This document shows positions 34,136-42,007 of a stretch of 64,000 bases of DNA, piece by piece. A program made the position numbers and the translations under genes. Under the pieces are notes generated by a model that was not told the origin of the DNA, did not search any database, and worked only from the letters and a program-made list of their open reading frames with translations. The number at the start of each line of letters is the position of its first letter. The stretch's first letter is position 1. Origin of the DNA: Eubacteriaceae bacterium Marseille-Q4139 (GTDB taxonomy: Bacteria; Bacillota; Clostridia; Lachnospirales; Lachnospiraceae). The DNA lies in NCBI GenBank assembly GCA_018223415.1, contig JAGTTQ010000001.1, positions 3,645,365-3,709,364 on the forward strand, read 5' to 3'.

Positions 34136-35599
34136 TTATGCATAGCTTCCCAGGACGGCGACTACCTTTTTCATGGCCTCCGGCTCTCCAGCCCGGCTCA
34201 TATCTCCGGTTTCCGACAGACAGCGGTACGGGATCGGTGCGGCGGCAAAGATATCGTCTGCCTTTTTCATGTAGCCACCTTTAAAGAAGGCACATTTGGC
34301 CGGGTCAAAGTGACGGTACTTATTGGTGAAAACCATGGCAATGGCCCTGCACCCGCCCATACAGCACTTCCAGTATTGACAGGCGCGGCACACCTTGTTG
34401 GCGTCGTAAATCTCCGACACTGGCATTGTCACCTGCTCTAAATATGCGCCGTCCGTCAGCAGATCGTGCAGGGGCTGCTTTTTGACGTTTCCGTAGCTGA
34501 TGCCCAGATGGGCGAAGGTACCAGACATCTGGTTGCAGGGGTAAACCTCCCCCGTATAGGAGACGGCAACCGTTCCCCTTGCGCCCTTGCAGGCGGGAAT
34601 GGAATCGCGGTACCTCTGGCAGTCTACCTGAACCGGATGGAAATAATACGTTCCGTGTCCTGGATTGTAATGCAAAAACTGCCATACATCCACGCTGATT
34701 TGAAAACCGCTCTGCACGCAGCGTTCAATCAGCTTTAACATCTCATCGTAATATTCCAGGATCCCCAAGGTGGAATCTCCGCCGTTTTCCCTCCAGCGCG
34801 GTGTTTCCGTCGTGCGGATGATCCGCACCTCCTCGACACCCATTTCATCCAGAAGCTTTACCGTATCGTACATCACATCCAGATTGCCCCTGTGGACATT
34901 CGTCTGGGAGCGGACGCGGAACCCCTTTTCCTTTGCAAGCCGCATGGCACGGAGAGCAATTTCTTCTGCGTTGGGGACGCCGCGGAGCCAGTCGTGATGT
35001 CCGATCCCGTCAAAGCTCACCTTGATTTCCGTGTCCATCCCGAGGGCTTTAAATTCATCTAACATCTCTTCTGTCAGGAAGCTTCCGTTGGTGTTCACTT
35101 CTCCCACATCAATCCGCCGTCTGGCGCATTCCCGGACAATGTCCATAAAATGCGGATGAAGCATCGGCTCGCCGCCGGTCAGGGTAATGGTCTGGATACC
35201 GCACCGCTCGCATTCGTCCAGCAGGGAGAGACATTCCTCCCAGGAAAATTCTCCCATCATCGGGGCATTGTCCGACGCCATGAAGCAGTGCTTGCAGTTC
35301 ATGTTGCATTTTCCGGTCACAGCCCAGTTGAGGTGTGGGAAATACCGGTTATCACAGGCTCTTGGCGCTGACCAGGCACTCCATGTCTCGCCATCTTCTG
35401 CCGGCCGGCAAAAACCCGTTTTTTCCATCTGAGTCAGCAGCGGGGATTCTGCAATCTCCTGCTTCCCGTCGCACTTGGAAAGCAGCTCGAACGCCTCTTG
35501 GCTGAGTTTCTGTGCATATGGATATCCGTACATATAATAGGCGTGAGGAATGCGCGGCCAGGAACGCAGGGCAATTCTGTCATTTAAAACATATTTCAT
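34136..35599 (-). CDS. Radical SAM/SPASM peptide maturase
   Basis: A 487-residue enzyme. The N-terminal 80 residues look like a PqqD-type RiPP recognition element (KLSQEAFELLSKCDGKQEIA). The radical-SAM motif CNMNCKHC is at residues 98-105, followed by TLTGGEPMLHPHF and VNTNGSFL. The C-terminal third is a Cys-rich SPASM domain (CQRYRDSIPACKG, VYPCNQMSG, CRACQYWKCCMGGCRA), which would hold two auxiliary iron-sulphur clusters. Such enzymes make thioether or carbon-carbon cross-links, or epimerise residues, in peptides. Its substrate may be the Nif11-type precursors just upstream or the small peptide just downstream. The start has AAGGATGGG upstream. Confidence 0.9.
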   Translation of the reverse strand: MKYVLNDRIALRSWPRIPHAYYMYGYPYAQKLSQEAFELLSKCDGKQEIAESPLLTQMEKTGFCRPAEDGETWSAWSAPRACDNRYFPHLNWAVTGKCNMNCKHCFMASDNAPMMGEFSWEECLSLLDECERCGIQTITLTGGEPMLHPHFMDIVRECARRRIDVGEVNTNGSFLTEEMLDEFKALGMDTEIKVSFDGIGHHDWLRGVPNAEEIALRAMRLAKEKGFRVRSQTNVHRGNLDVMYDTVKLLDEMGVEEVRIIRTTETPRWRENGGDSTLGILEYYDEMLKLIERCVQSGFQISVDVWQFLHYNPGHGTYYFHPVQVDCQRYRDSIPACKGARGTVAVSYTGEVYPCNQMSGTFAHLGISYGNVKKQPLHDLLTDGAYLEQVTMPVSEIYDANKVCRACQYWKCCMGGCRAIAMVFTNKYRHFDPAKCAFFKGGYMKKADDIFAAAPIPYRCLSETGDMSRAGEPEAMKKVVAVLGSYA

Positions 35600-35646
35600 A
35601 TGGAACCCATCCTTTTTACCGGCGATTCATTGTCTCGAAGCTTTTT

Positions 35647-35730
35647 TTATTCTTTTAATAGTAACGTCGTATAACGCGGAATTTGGCGTCTGGAGCTTGA
35701 ACCGCATCCGCCGGCTACGCTGTCCAGCTC
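35647..35730 (-). pseudogene. Remnant of a Nif11-type precursor (leader end plus core only)
   Basis: Directly after the stop of the 35747-36127 precursor, one frame encodes ELDSVAGGCGSSS followed by RRQIPRYTTLLLKE and a stop. ELDSVAGG is the leader-end signature of the neighbouring precursors (ELDNVAGGG). There is no ATG in frame (a stop lies 14 codons before the Glu), and the first 60 or so leader residues are missing. It is read as a decayed tandem copy whose core had one Cys and several Ser/Thr. Confidence 0.6.
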
Positions 35731-35746
35731 CCTTTCTCCATTTTCC

Positions 35747-36127
35747 TTAAAGCTCCGTATCTCTCACATTCCCCAACCACTCGTGCCCGCAGGCGTGGCA
35801 GTGAAAGTAAACCAGATATGAATCCTGGTTCGGCATATACACACCTGAAACCGGTTCGAAACTGAGGTTTGTACTCCCACACTTAGGGCACATCCTCTGT
35901 CTATGTCCGCAGCCGCCGCCTGCCACGTTATCCAGCTCCTCGTCGGCCAGTTCGCCATGCTTCTCCAGTTTCTCCTTCAGGAACGCTTCCGCCTCTTCTT
36001 TGCTGGCTTCACAGTCGTTTTCCTTTAAGAATTCTTCCAGCCGGTTCTCCTTCATTGCGCTGCCAAAACTTAATTGCAGCTCTGTGTCTGCCAAAATTTC
36101 CTGATACAATGCTTCCAGAGTTTTCAT
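35747..36127 (-). CDS. Nif11-type lanthipeptide precursor with zinc-ribbon-like core
   Basis: A 126-residue peptide. Residues 1-72 are a Nif11-like leader (MKTLEALYQEILAD at the start, ELADEELDNVAGGG at the end) with a double-glycine site for the C39 exporter. The 'core' is unusual: Cys at 73, then CPKCG (80-84) and CHACGHEW (110-117), the spacing of a treble-clef or rubredoxin-like zinc ribbon, with only a few Ser/Thr (GSTNLSFEP, VSG, QDSY). It may be a lanthipeptide whose cysteines form rings, a metal-binding exported peptide, or a fusion. Start at 36127 with GGAGG 7 bases upstream; the upstream in-frame codon is TTG. Confidence 0.82.
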   Translation of the reverse strand: MKTLEALYQEILADTELQLSFGSAMKENRLEEFLKENDCEASKEEAEAFLKEKLEKHGELADEELDNVAGGGCGHRQRMCPKCGSTNLSFEPVSGVYMPNQDSYLVYFHCHACGHEWLGNVRDTEL

Positions 36128-36145
36128 AGTCAAACCTCCATTTTC

Positions 36146-36319
36146 TTACTTTCTTATATGCTTGATAAATCCTTCTGTTCTTTGATACGACGCTTCCGCC
36201 GGAAGATAGACATAGTCCCTTTCCTGATCCTTATATGGGATTCCAATGTTTTCATAAGATACTTCATTGCGGCCCACTAAAATCGATATCTCAGGTTGTC
36301 TTTCGGACAATGCATCTTC
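36146..36319 (-). pseudogene. Out-of-frame tail of the 36291-36614 precursor
   Basis: An open stretch of 57 codons (EDALSERQPEISILVGR... ending SYQRTEGFIKHIRK, stop at 36146) overlaps the end of the upstream precursor in another frame and has no start. Its last 19 codons match, with half of the base changes silent, a second copy at 36628-36690. The simplest reading is that the precursor core once continued into this frame and lost two bases near 36318 (AGAAGAGATG to AGAAGATG), truncating the core. Confidence 0.55.
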
Positions 36320-36614
36320 TTACGATTACTTTCATCTCTGTAATTTCCGGAACAGAAGACCCGGAAAGAATCCTGACAGAAGCCGGTTTATCAGTACAGC
36401 CTCCGCCGGCTACGTTATCCAGTTCCTCATCGGCCAGCTCACCCTGTTTCTCCTGTTTTTCCATGAGGAAGGCTTCCAGCGCCTCCGCTCCCGACTCGCA
36501 GCCATTCTCTTTCAGAAACGCTTCCACTCTGTTTTCATTTACCGCCTCAGAAAAAGCCCTCTTCAACTCTTCGCTTGCCAATACTTCCTGATACAATGTC
36601 TCCAGTGTTTTCAT
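36291..36614 (-). CDS. Nif11-type lanthipeptide precursor (core probably frameshifted)
   Basis: A 107-residue peptide with a 72-residue Nif11-like leader of exactly the same length as its neighbour's (MKTLETLYQEVLAS... ELADEELDNVAGGG). The core as annotated is residues 73-107: Cys at 73 and 101 with several Ser/Thr (CTDKPASVRILSGSSVPEI, CIVRKTT), so Lan/MeLan rings are possible. A two-base deletion near residue 100 may have shortened it (see the overlapping tail at 36146-36319). Start at 36614 has the same GGAGGTTTGACT leader as the other precursor. It follows LanM by 95 bases. Confidence 0.8.
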   Translation of the reverse strand: MKTLETLYQEVLASEELKRAFSEAVNENRVEAFLKENGCESGAEALEAFLMEKQEKQGELADEELDNVAGGGCTDKPASVRILSGSSVPEITEMKVIVRRCIVRKTT

Positions 36615-36627
36615 AGTCAAACCTCCA

Positions 36628-36690
36628 TTTTCTTATATGATTGATAAATCTTTCTGTCCTTTTATACGACGCTTCCGCCGGGAGGGACAG
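36628..36690 (-). pseudogene. Orphan precursor-tail copy downstream of LanM
   Basis: Between the LanM stop and the next precursor, one frame reads LSLPAEASYKRTERFINHIRK, nearly the same as the tail at 36146-36319, with a stop codon just upstream and no start. It is taken as the 3' end of a deleted precursor copy. An 8-base deletion relative to the other copy has removed its stop codon. Confidence 0.55.
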
Positions 36691-36708
36691 ATTTTTTTAT
36701 GTTTTTAA

Positions 36709-39549
36709 TCAGAACAAAACAGGTACAATCCGCTCCGGTGCCGCAAACCGCAGCATTTCATAGCCAATCCCCGCCGCACCGTACAGAAGATCCGGGGCAA
36801 ACGCCTGCCGGAACTCCGGCGGCAGATACATATATTCCCCTTCCTGTTCTTTTCGCCTGACCATCCAGCCCAACAGCCGGCCGGCAGCCTCCTGACAGGC
36901 CCTGGCCCGCTCCGGCACAGCCAGTGATGCCTCCATCAGGAATTCCACGGCAGCACTGTTCCCGCAGCACAGATAATCCATATAAAGAGGCGGATGTCTG
37001 AAAACCGCCTCCAGCGCCCGTTCGATATCCCCTTCCAGCTTCGGCTCTATGCCGGCTGCCGTCCCCTGTTCCTGACAAAAAAGGAATGCCAGCCCGATCC
37101 CCGGCGCACCGGAACAGAGTCCGTGCATGGCCTGCTCTGAAAAGGCAGAATCCCGAAGATCCGGCCAGGTGCCGAGCTTCTCCGAATAAATACGGCGTTC
37201 AAAATCCAGGGCATCCATGGCTGCCGACAGATAAGCCGGTTCGCCAAGAAGCCGGCCTGCTCCCATGAGAGCGGCTGCGATTCCTGCCATTCCATGTCCG
37301 GCTCCGCTGATGGGACGGCCCTTTTCTAACGTATCCCACAGCGCAGGCTCCCCCGGCTTCAAAGGCTTTCTTAATGCCAGAAGCCGGTCGGCAGCACGGC
37401 GGATATGTCTGCGAAGCGTTTCTGAATTCCGGCTTTCCGGCTGCCCGCAAAGGGCTAAAAGCAGGCCTGCGGCACCGGAGTAAACATCGGTTTGCTTTGC
37501 ATCTTCCATCCGGACTTTCCCAAGAAGGTCAATCACACGTTGGGCCAAATGCCCCGGCGCCGGTTTTTCCAGATACTGTTCCATCAGTGTCAAGGCTCGA
37601 AGCACACCGCCGATTCCGCCAGACAGCCCCAGAGGGATGGCTTCCTCCGGGATGTACTTTGCATGTTCCAGATGGCCGATGGAGCGTTCCGCCTGTTCTG
37701 TGCAGACCGCGGCCAGCTTCACAGCCTGTTCGTGCAGCTTATCTTCTTTAAAAACGGCAGCCGCAGCAGAAAAAAATACTCCCAGTCCAAGCGTCCCCTG
37801 CGCCAGTACAGGCATGGCCGCTTTTAACGAATTTCCATTTTCCGTGCACATGAGCCAGGAAACCTTTCCGCTTGGGCCAGTCAGTGCAGAATCGCTTAAC
37901 TGCCTGAAAATCGCTTCTGCCTCCCGGAGCGCCTGCTCCCTTGTGATGGAATCAGACTCCGGAATGGGCCTGTGAAGCGCCTCCTCTGCTTCCTCCTCGG
38001 AAACGGGCACGACTGCCATCCAAAGACTCTGCCGCAGGATTCCAAGCTCAAATGCTTTTTCTTTCTCGCCAAGCCGTTCCAGCCGCTCCAGCGCATGTTC
38101 GATGCCGCTCTGCCTGAAAAAATCGGGAACCAGAAGATTGCCGTATCCGTAGAGTCCATGTTCGTCGCCCTTTGAGCTAAAATACGGGATATCCCCTTCC
38201 AGCAGGCAGTCCGCCTCCCACCGGGCGATTGGCTCCAGATGTCCGGCGCCATGGCGGATGAAAAAATCATTCAGCTTCCCGGCCGCTTCCCTCTGCGTTT
38301 GTTCTGACTGGAGCGCCGGTGTTTTCAAAAGCGTTTCCTGGAATTGTGCGTAAAAATTCGTGTTTCGGAGCAGTCTCCGAACCGGCAGTTTCCGGAAAAC
38401 CTCCAAAGCCTGACATAACTCTCCGCGGATCTCCATACAGCGGTCATAGCCTTCCGAAAATCCGGCATAAAGGGCCTCTTCATGTCCAAATACTGTCCTT
38501 TTCACACCGTCCCAAACAGGAAGGCAGAGAGACTTCTTTCCATCATCCAGAAAAACTGAGATTTCCCGGTTTCCCTTGATGTCCGGGAGAAGGACGCTTT
38601 GCAGCAGGGAACGGTTGGCATCGTAAAGAAAATCCTCCTGTCCGGCAGCAGCTTCCGGCCATATGTTCGGATCACTGAATACCGCAGGAACAGGGGTCAG
38701 CACAGTTTCCAGATCCACCAATACCGGGCAGCTTCCCTGGGCAATCCAGTTTTCAGAGTGCAGGTCGCTGCTCCCAAGAGCCTGAAACAGGGCGCAGGCC
38801 CCGCCCAGACGATAAAAATAACGGTCGGTATCTTCTTCGGAATCCACAGGCAGGGCTTCCACAAATTCGCAGTAACCGTAATCACGGCGCAGAATGCAGC
38901 GGGGGACGCGCAGGAAATCTCCAAAGAAACGCTTTACGATTTCTCCAAACCTGGCGTCGATCTCACAGCTGTGCGGCTTGTAGACAAACGCGCCGCCCTC
39001 GGTCTCAATCACGCAGGCGGAACGTCCATGAAAATGAAGATCCGCCCCATCGGTCTTTATCTGGGTGATCCGCCCCGGATCGCTGCCTGCAAAAAAAATC
39101 TGCCGGATCTCCGTCCAGTCCGCCGTCAGACGCAAAAGCAGTTCACGGGTCACGTCGATAAAACGGTCGGTCTGCTCTTTTATCCATTGTTCCAGAAGCG
39201 GTGCCTTCTGAAAGAGAATCCCGCCGTCCGTGCGCTCCAGTTCAGCGAAAAGCCATTCTGCGGCTTTCTCCCTCTCTTCTTTGACAGCCAGCCGCAGATC
39301 CCAGGCGAGCACGGGATTTCTCTCTTTCATATAGGCCGCTTTGATATCGTCCCGTACACCTCTTGTAAGCCAGCTCAGCCGCTCAAAGAACGATAAAAAC
39401 AAAAGCCGTTTTCCGGATTCCGAAAATGGTACGGCCCTTTCAAAATCCGGCCGCAATTTTTCTTCCGCACCGGCAGTATAGCGCAGAAAAAACCGCGTTT
39501 CCGCCTGAGCGGCAGGGATAGCGAGATGGTTTTGATTCAGAGCATACAT
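36709..39549 (-). CDS. lanM: Class II lanthipeptide synthetase LanM (CCG-type cyclase)
   Basis: A 946-residue bifunctional enzyme that dehydrates Ser/Thr and closes thioether rings. The N-terminal dehydratase (DUF4135) has the kinase-like Lys in GGAFVYKPHS, then GSSDLHSENW and PVLVDLETVL. The C-terminal LanC domain (from about residue 590) has GAGHGMAGIAAAL, HGLCSGAPGIG (Cys about 812) and YLCCGNSA (Cys about 861-862). The zinc ligands are thus three Cys; the usual CHG is CCG, as in ProcM-like enzymes. Start set at ATG 39549, behind GGGGGGAA. The frame is open to an ATG at 39711, but that extension is a precursor remnant without a ribosome site. Confidence 0.92.
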   Translation of the reverse strand: MYALNQNHLAIPAAQAETRFFLRYTAGAEEKLRPDFERAVPFSESGKRLLFLSFFERLSWLTRGVRDDIKAAYMKERNPVLAWDLRLAVKEEREKAAEWLFAELERTDGGILFQKAPLLEQWIKEQTDRFIDVTRELLLRLTADWTEIRQIFFAGSDPGRITQIKTDGADLHFHGRSACVIETEGGAFVYKPHSCEIDARFGEIVKRFFGDFLRVPRCILRRDYGYCEFVEALPVDSEEDTDRYFYRLGGACALFQALGSSDLHSENWIAQGSCPVLVDLETVLTPVPAVFSDPNIWPEAAAGQEDFLYDANRSLLQSVLLPDIKGNREISVFLDDGKKSLCLPVWDGVKRTVFGHEEALYAGFSEGYDRCMEIRGELCQALEVFRKLPVRRLLRNTNFYAQFQETLLKTPALQSEQTQREAAGKLNDFFIRHGAGHLEPIARWEADCLLEGDIPYFSSKGDEHGLYGYGNLLVPDFFRQSGIEHALERLERLGEKEKAFELGILRQSLWMAVVPVSEEEAEEALHRPIPESDSITREQALREAEAIFRQLSDSALTGPSGKVSWLMCTENGNSLKAAMPVLAQGTLGLGVFFSAAAAVFKEDKLHEQAVKLAAVCTEQAERSIGHLEHAKYIPEEAIPLGLSGGIGGVLRALTLMEQYLEKPAPGHLAQRVIDLLGKVRMEDAKQTDVYSGAAGLLLALCGQPESRNSETLRRHIRRAADRLLALRKPLKPGEPALWDTLEKGRPISGAGHGMAGIAAALMGAGRLLGEPAYLSAAMDALDFERRIYSEKLGTWPDLRDSAFSEQAMHGLCSGAPGIGLAFLFCQEQGTAAGIEPKLEGDIERALEAVFRHPPLYMDYLCCGNSAAVEFLMEASLAVPERARACQEAAGRLLGWMVRRKEQEGEYMYLPPEFRQAFAPDLLYGAAGIGYEMLRFAAPERIVPVLF

Positions 39550-39711
39550 CGAAAAATGTTTCCCCCCTAATACGGATACTCTATATAGCCTTGTCCCTTC
39601 CGGAAAGCATCTTCCACAACTTTCATTGGCTTTGCCCATGCGTGGCCCGGAACTGGAACGGCCGTCTCCGGCCACGCTGTCCAATTCATACAACGCTTCC
39701 AGTGTTTTCAT
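39550..39711 (-). pseudogene. Collapsed Nif11-type precursor fused in frame to LanM
   Basis: The 54 codons before the LanM ATG begin MKTLEALY (precursor start) and jump straight to ELDSVAGDGRSSSG (precursor leader end plus core), so about 55 leader codons are missing. The frame has no stop and runs into LanM. The ribosome site found at both intact precursors (GGAGGTTTGACT before the ATG) is lost here (GCATATTAG). It is a decayed precursor; whether any of it is translated as a LanM N-terminal extension is unknown. Confidence 0.65.
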
Positions 39712-39741
39712 CTAATATGCTTTTCTTGTGGAATATTTTGC

Positions 39742-39780
39742 TTACAGTTCTTTATACGAATCCGCCGGAAAAAGGGCCAG
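39742..39780 (-). pseudogene. Possible further precursor-tail fragment
   Basis: Just after the ABC transporter stop, one frame reads LALFPADSYKEL and a stop, resembling LSLPAEASYKRTE of the tails at 36146 and 36628. Similarity is short and the rest of the gap to 39711 has diverged, so this is a weak call. It would mark yet another lost precursor copy upstream of LanM. Confidence 0.35.
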
Positions 39781-39794
39781 TGATTCCGAAATTT

Positions 39795-41993
39795 TTACGT
39801 GGCGGCATTCGGCTCCTCCAACTGCTGACGCGCAACCAGCTCAGCGAACTTCCCATTTTTCGCAATCAGTTCCTCATACGTGCCGTCCTCTGCAATTTTC
39901 CCGTTTTCCAGATACAGGATACGGTCGCACTGCCGGATGGTGGAGAGACGGTGGGCAATGACGATACGCGTGCATTTCAGGCCGTTTAAGGAATCGGAAA
40001 CCTTCTTCTGGGTCAGGTTGTCGAGAGCCGACGTGGCCTCGTCAAACATCAGGATTTTAGGCTTAGGCGCAATGGCCCTGGCAATCATCAGACGCTGCCT
40101 CTGGCCGCCGGAGATTCCCCCGGATCCTTCGGAAATCATGGTATTCATGCCCATGGGCATCCGCCTGATATCCTCGGCAATCCCCGCCAGCTCAGCCGCC
40201 TCCCAGGCTTCATTAAGCGTGAGCCGCGGCGCTGAAATGATGATATTGGAAAAGATATCCCCCTGGAACAGCTTTCCGTTCTGCATCACCACACCGATTT
40301 TCCGGCGCAGGGACTTCAAGTCAATGGATGCAAGATCCCTGCCGTCGTAGTAAATGGCGCCCTTCTGCGGCGCCTCAAATCCCAAAAGCAGACGCATCAG
40401 CGTGGATTTCCCGCAGCCGGTGGCGCCGACAATCGCCACATACTGTCCCGAACGGATTTTCAGAGAAAGGTCGTCGATAACCAGGGGCATATTTTCGCTG
40501 TAACGGAAGGAAACATTGCTCAGTTCAATCCCTCCGGAAAGCCGTGTGATCACCTGTTTGCCCACCGAAATTTCCGGCACCGTCTCGATAATGGGTTTTA
40601 CCATATCAAGAATCGGTTTTACCTGCGCCAGCATCATCGCAATGGAAGAAAGGGATAAGAAAGCGCCGGAGACCATGCCATAGGCCGCATTGAACGCATA
40701 GTAGTCCGCCACAGAAATACCGCTGCGGACAGCCGCATAGTACATGACGATGGTGCCGGTCAGGGAAATGGCCGTGGATAATACCGTATTGATTTTTAAA
40801 AACAGCGGCGGATTGTAGCTTAAGGCCGCCGCCTCGGCAAACTGGTTTCCCCATTTGGCAAACGCACGCTTTTCCGATCCCGACAGCTTAATCTTCTGCA
40901 CCCCGGTAATCAGGGCATAGCTTAATCCGCTTTCTTTGGCTCCTGACGCCAGGTGCTTTTTCGTGACGCGTGCCTGGATAAAAGCAGTCAGCAGGGAGAG
41001 CACCAGCAGCGATACAATTACAAGCATGGCCGGAACCACAAGCGCCGGCGCATACGCAAAAATCTGAGATATGTAGGCCAGGGAAAACAGAGAGGTCAGC
41101 CCGATGGAAAGAAACATGGCTGCCATCTCATTGCAGAACATGTTGAGGTACTGGGCCCGGCTGGCCAGGTCACCGGAGCTGTATTCTTTGAAAAAATCCG
41201 CCGGCAGTGACAGAATCCGCATCATTGTTGCGGCCTGCACCGACACATCCAGCTTGGTGTTGATCCGCGCCAGCAAAAGCTCCTTAACCGCCGAAAGAAT
41301 CAGCGTACTGAGGGAAACGCATACCAGAAACACTGTCATGGCCGAAAGGATCCGGAGATTTCCTTTTTCCACAATATCAGAAAAAATGATGCTGTTGAGC
41401 TTGGGGGTTATCATACCCACAAGCGTCACAACAAGAGACGCCAGACCAAACAGAAGATAATCTGAAATGGATAACGTCTGCAAAATGTAGAGGAGCAGCT
41501 CCCCAACCCCCATTTTTTTTAATGGGAACGGCTTATAAAAGGCGATGGCTTCTTCTTCAAACAACCCCTCATTCTTCCGGTTCACCTTCTGGCGTTTCCC
41601 GGTTTCCTTGTCAAAAAAACTGTATCCCGAAATCCCCGACGGGATAAAGGCCACTACGCTGCCGTCCTCCTTCCGGACGCCTAACATGGCGCCGACGGCG
41701 TCCTTGTACCAGCCTTTTTCCAGCTGAACCGTCCGGCGCATGATACCGTAGGGACGCATCAAAAACTCCAGCTGTTCATTCATATCCGTCATTCCGTCTG
41801 GAATTTCCTGGCTTTTCACATGAAAATACCGCAGAATCTCGTCGATGGCATCCTTTGTAATCTGCCTCTGGTCGTTTAAGGCTGCCGAGACCCTGGAGCC
41901 CATGACAGCCCCGGCCATTTTAAGAAAGGATTCTGCGAAAATATCATCATCGCTCTGTTTTCTCTGCCGTATCTGTTCATCAAACCAGCCCAT
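39795..41993 (-). CDS. NHLM-type bacteriocin ABC transporter (permease/ATP-binding, no C39 domain)
   Basis: A 732-residue exporter half. An N-terminal region of about 180 residues precedes the ABC type-1 transmembrane domain (about residues 185-470) and the nucleotide-binding domain: Walker A GATGCGKSTLM, signature ISGGQRQRLMIARA and Walker B ILMFDEATSALD. It matches the second, non-peptidase transporter of NHLM export systems, which pairs with the C39-bearing protein encoded just upstream (14-base gap). A strong AAGGAGG precedes the ATG. Confidence 0.92.
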   Translation of the reverse strand: MGWFDEQIRQRKQSDDDIFAESFLKMAGAVMGSRVSAALNDQRQITKDAIDEILRYFHVKSQEIPDGMTDMNEQLEFLMRPYGIMRRTVQLEKGWYKDAVGAMLGVRKEDGSVVAFIPSGISGYSFFDKETGKRQKVNRKNEGLFEEEAIAFYKPFPLKKMGVGELLLYILQTLSISDYLLFGLASLVVTLVGMITPKLNSIIFSDIVEKGNLRILSAMTVFLVCVSLSTLILSAVKELLLARINTKLDVSVQAATMMRILSLPADFFKEYSSGDLASRAQYLNMFCNEMAAMFLSIGLTSLFSLAYISQIFAYAPALVVPAMLVIVSLLVLSLLTAFIQARVTKKHLASGAKESGLSYALITGVQKIKLSGSEKRAFAKWGNQFAEAAALSYNPPLFLKINTVLSTAISLTGTIVMYYAAVRSGISVADYYAFNAAYGMVSGAFLSLSSIAMMLAQVKPILDMVKPIIETVPEISVGKQVITRLSGGIELSNVSFRYSENMPLVIDDLSLKIRSGQYVAIVGATGCGKSTLMRLLLGFEAPQKGAIYYDGRDLASIDLKSLRRKIGVVMQNGKLFQGDIFSNIIISAPRLTLNEAWEAAELAGIAEDIRRMPMGMNTMISEGSGGISGGQRQRLMIARAIAPKPKILMFDEATSALDNLTQKKVSDSLNGLKCTRIVIAHRLSTIRQCDRILYLENGKIAEDGTYEELIAKNGKFAELVARQQLEEPNAAT

Positions 41994-42007
41994 ATTTCCG
42001 CACCTCC

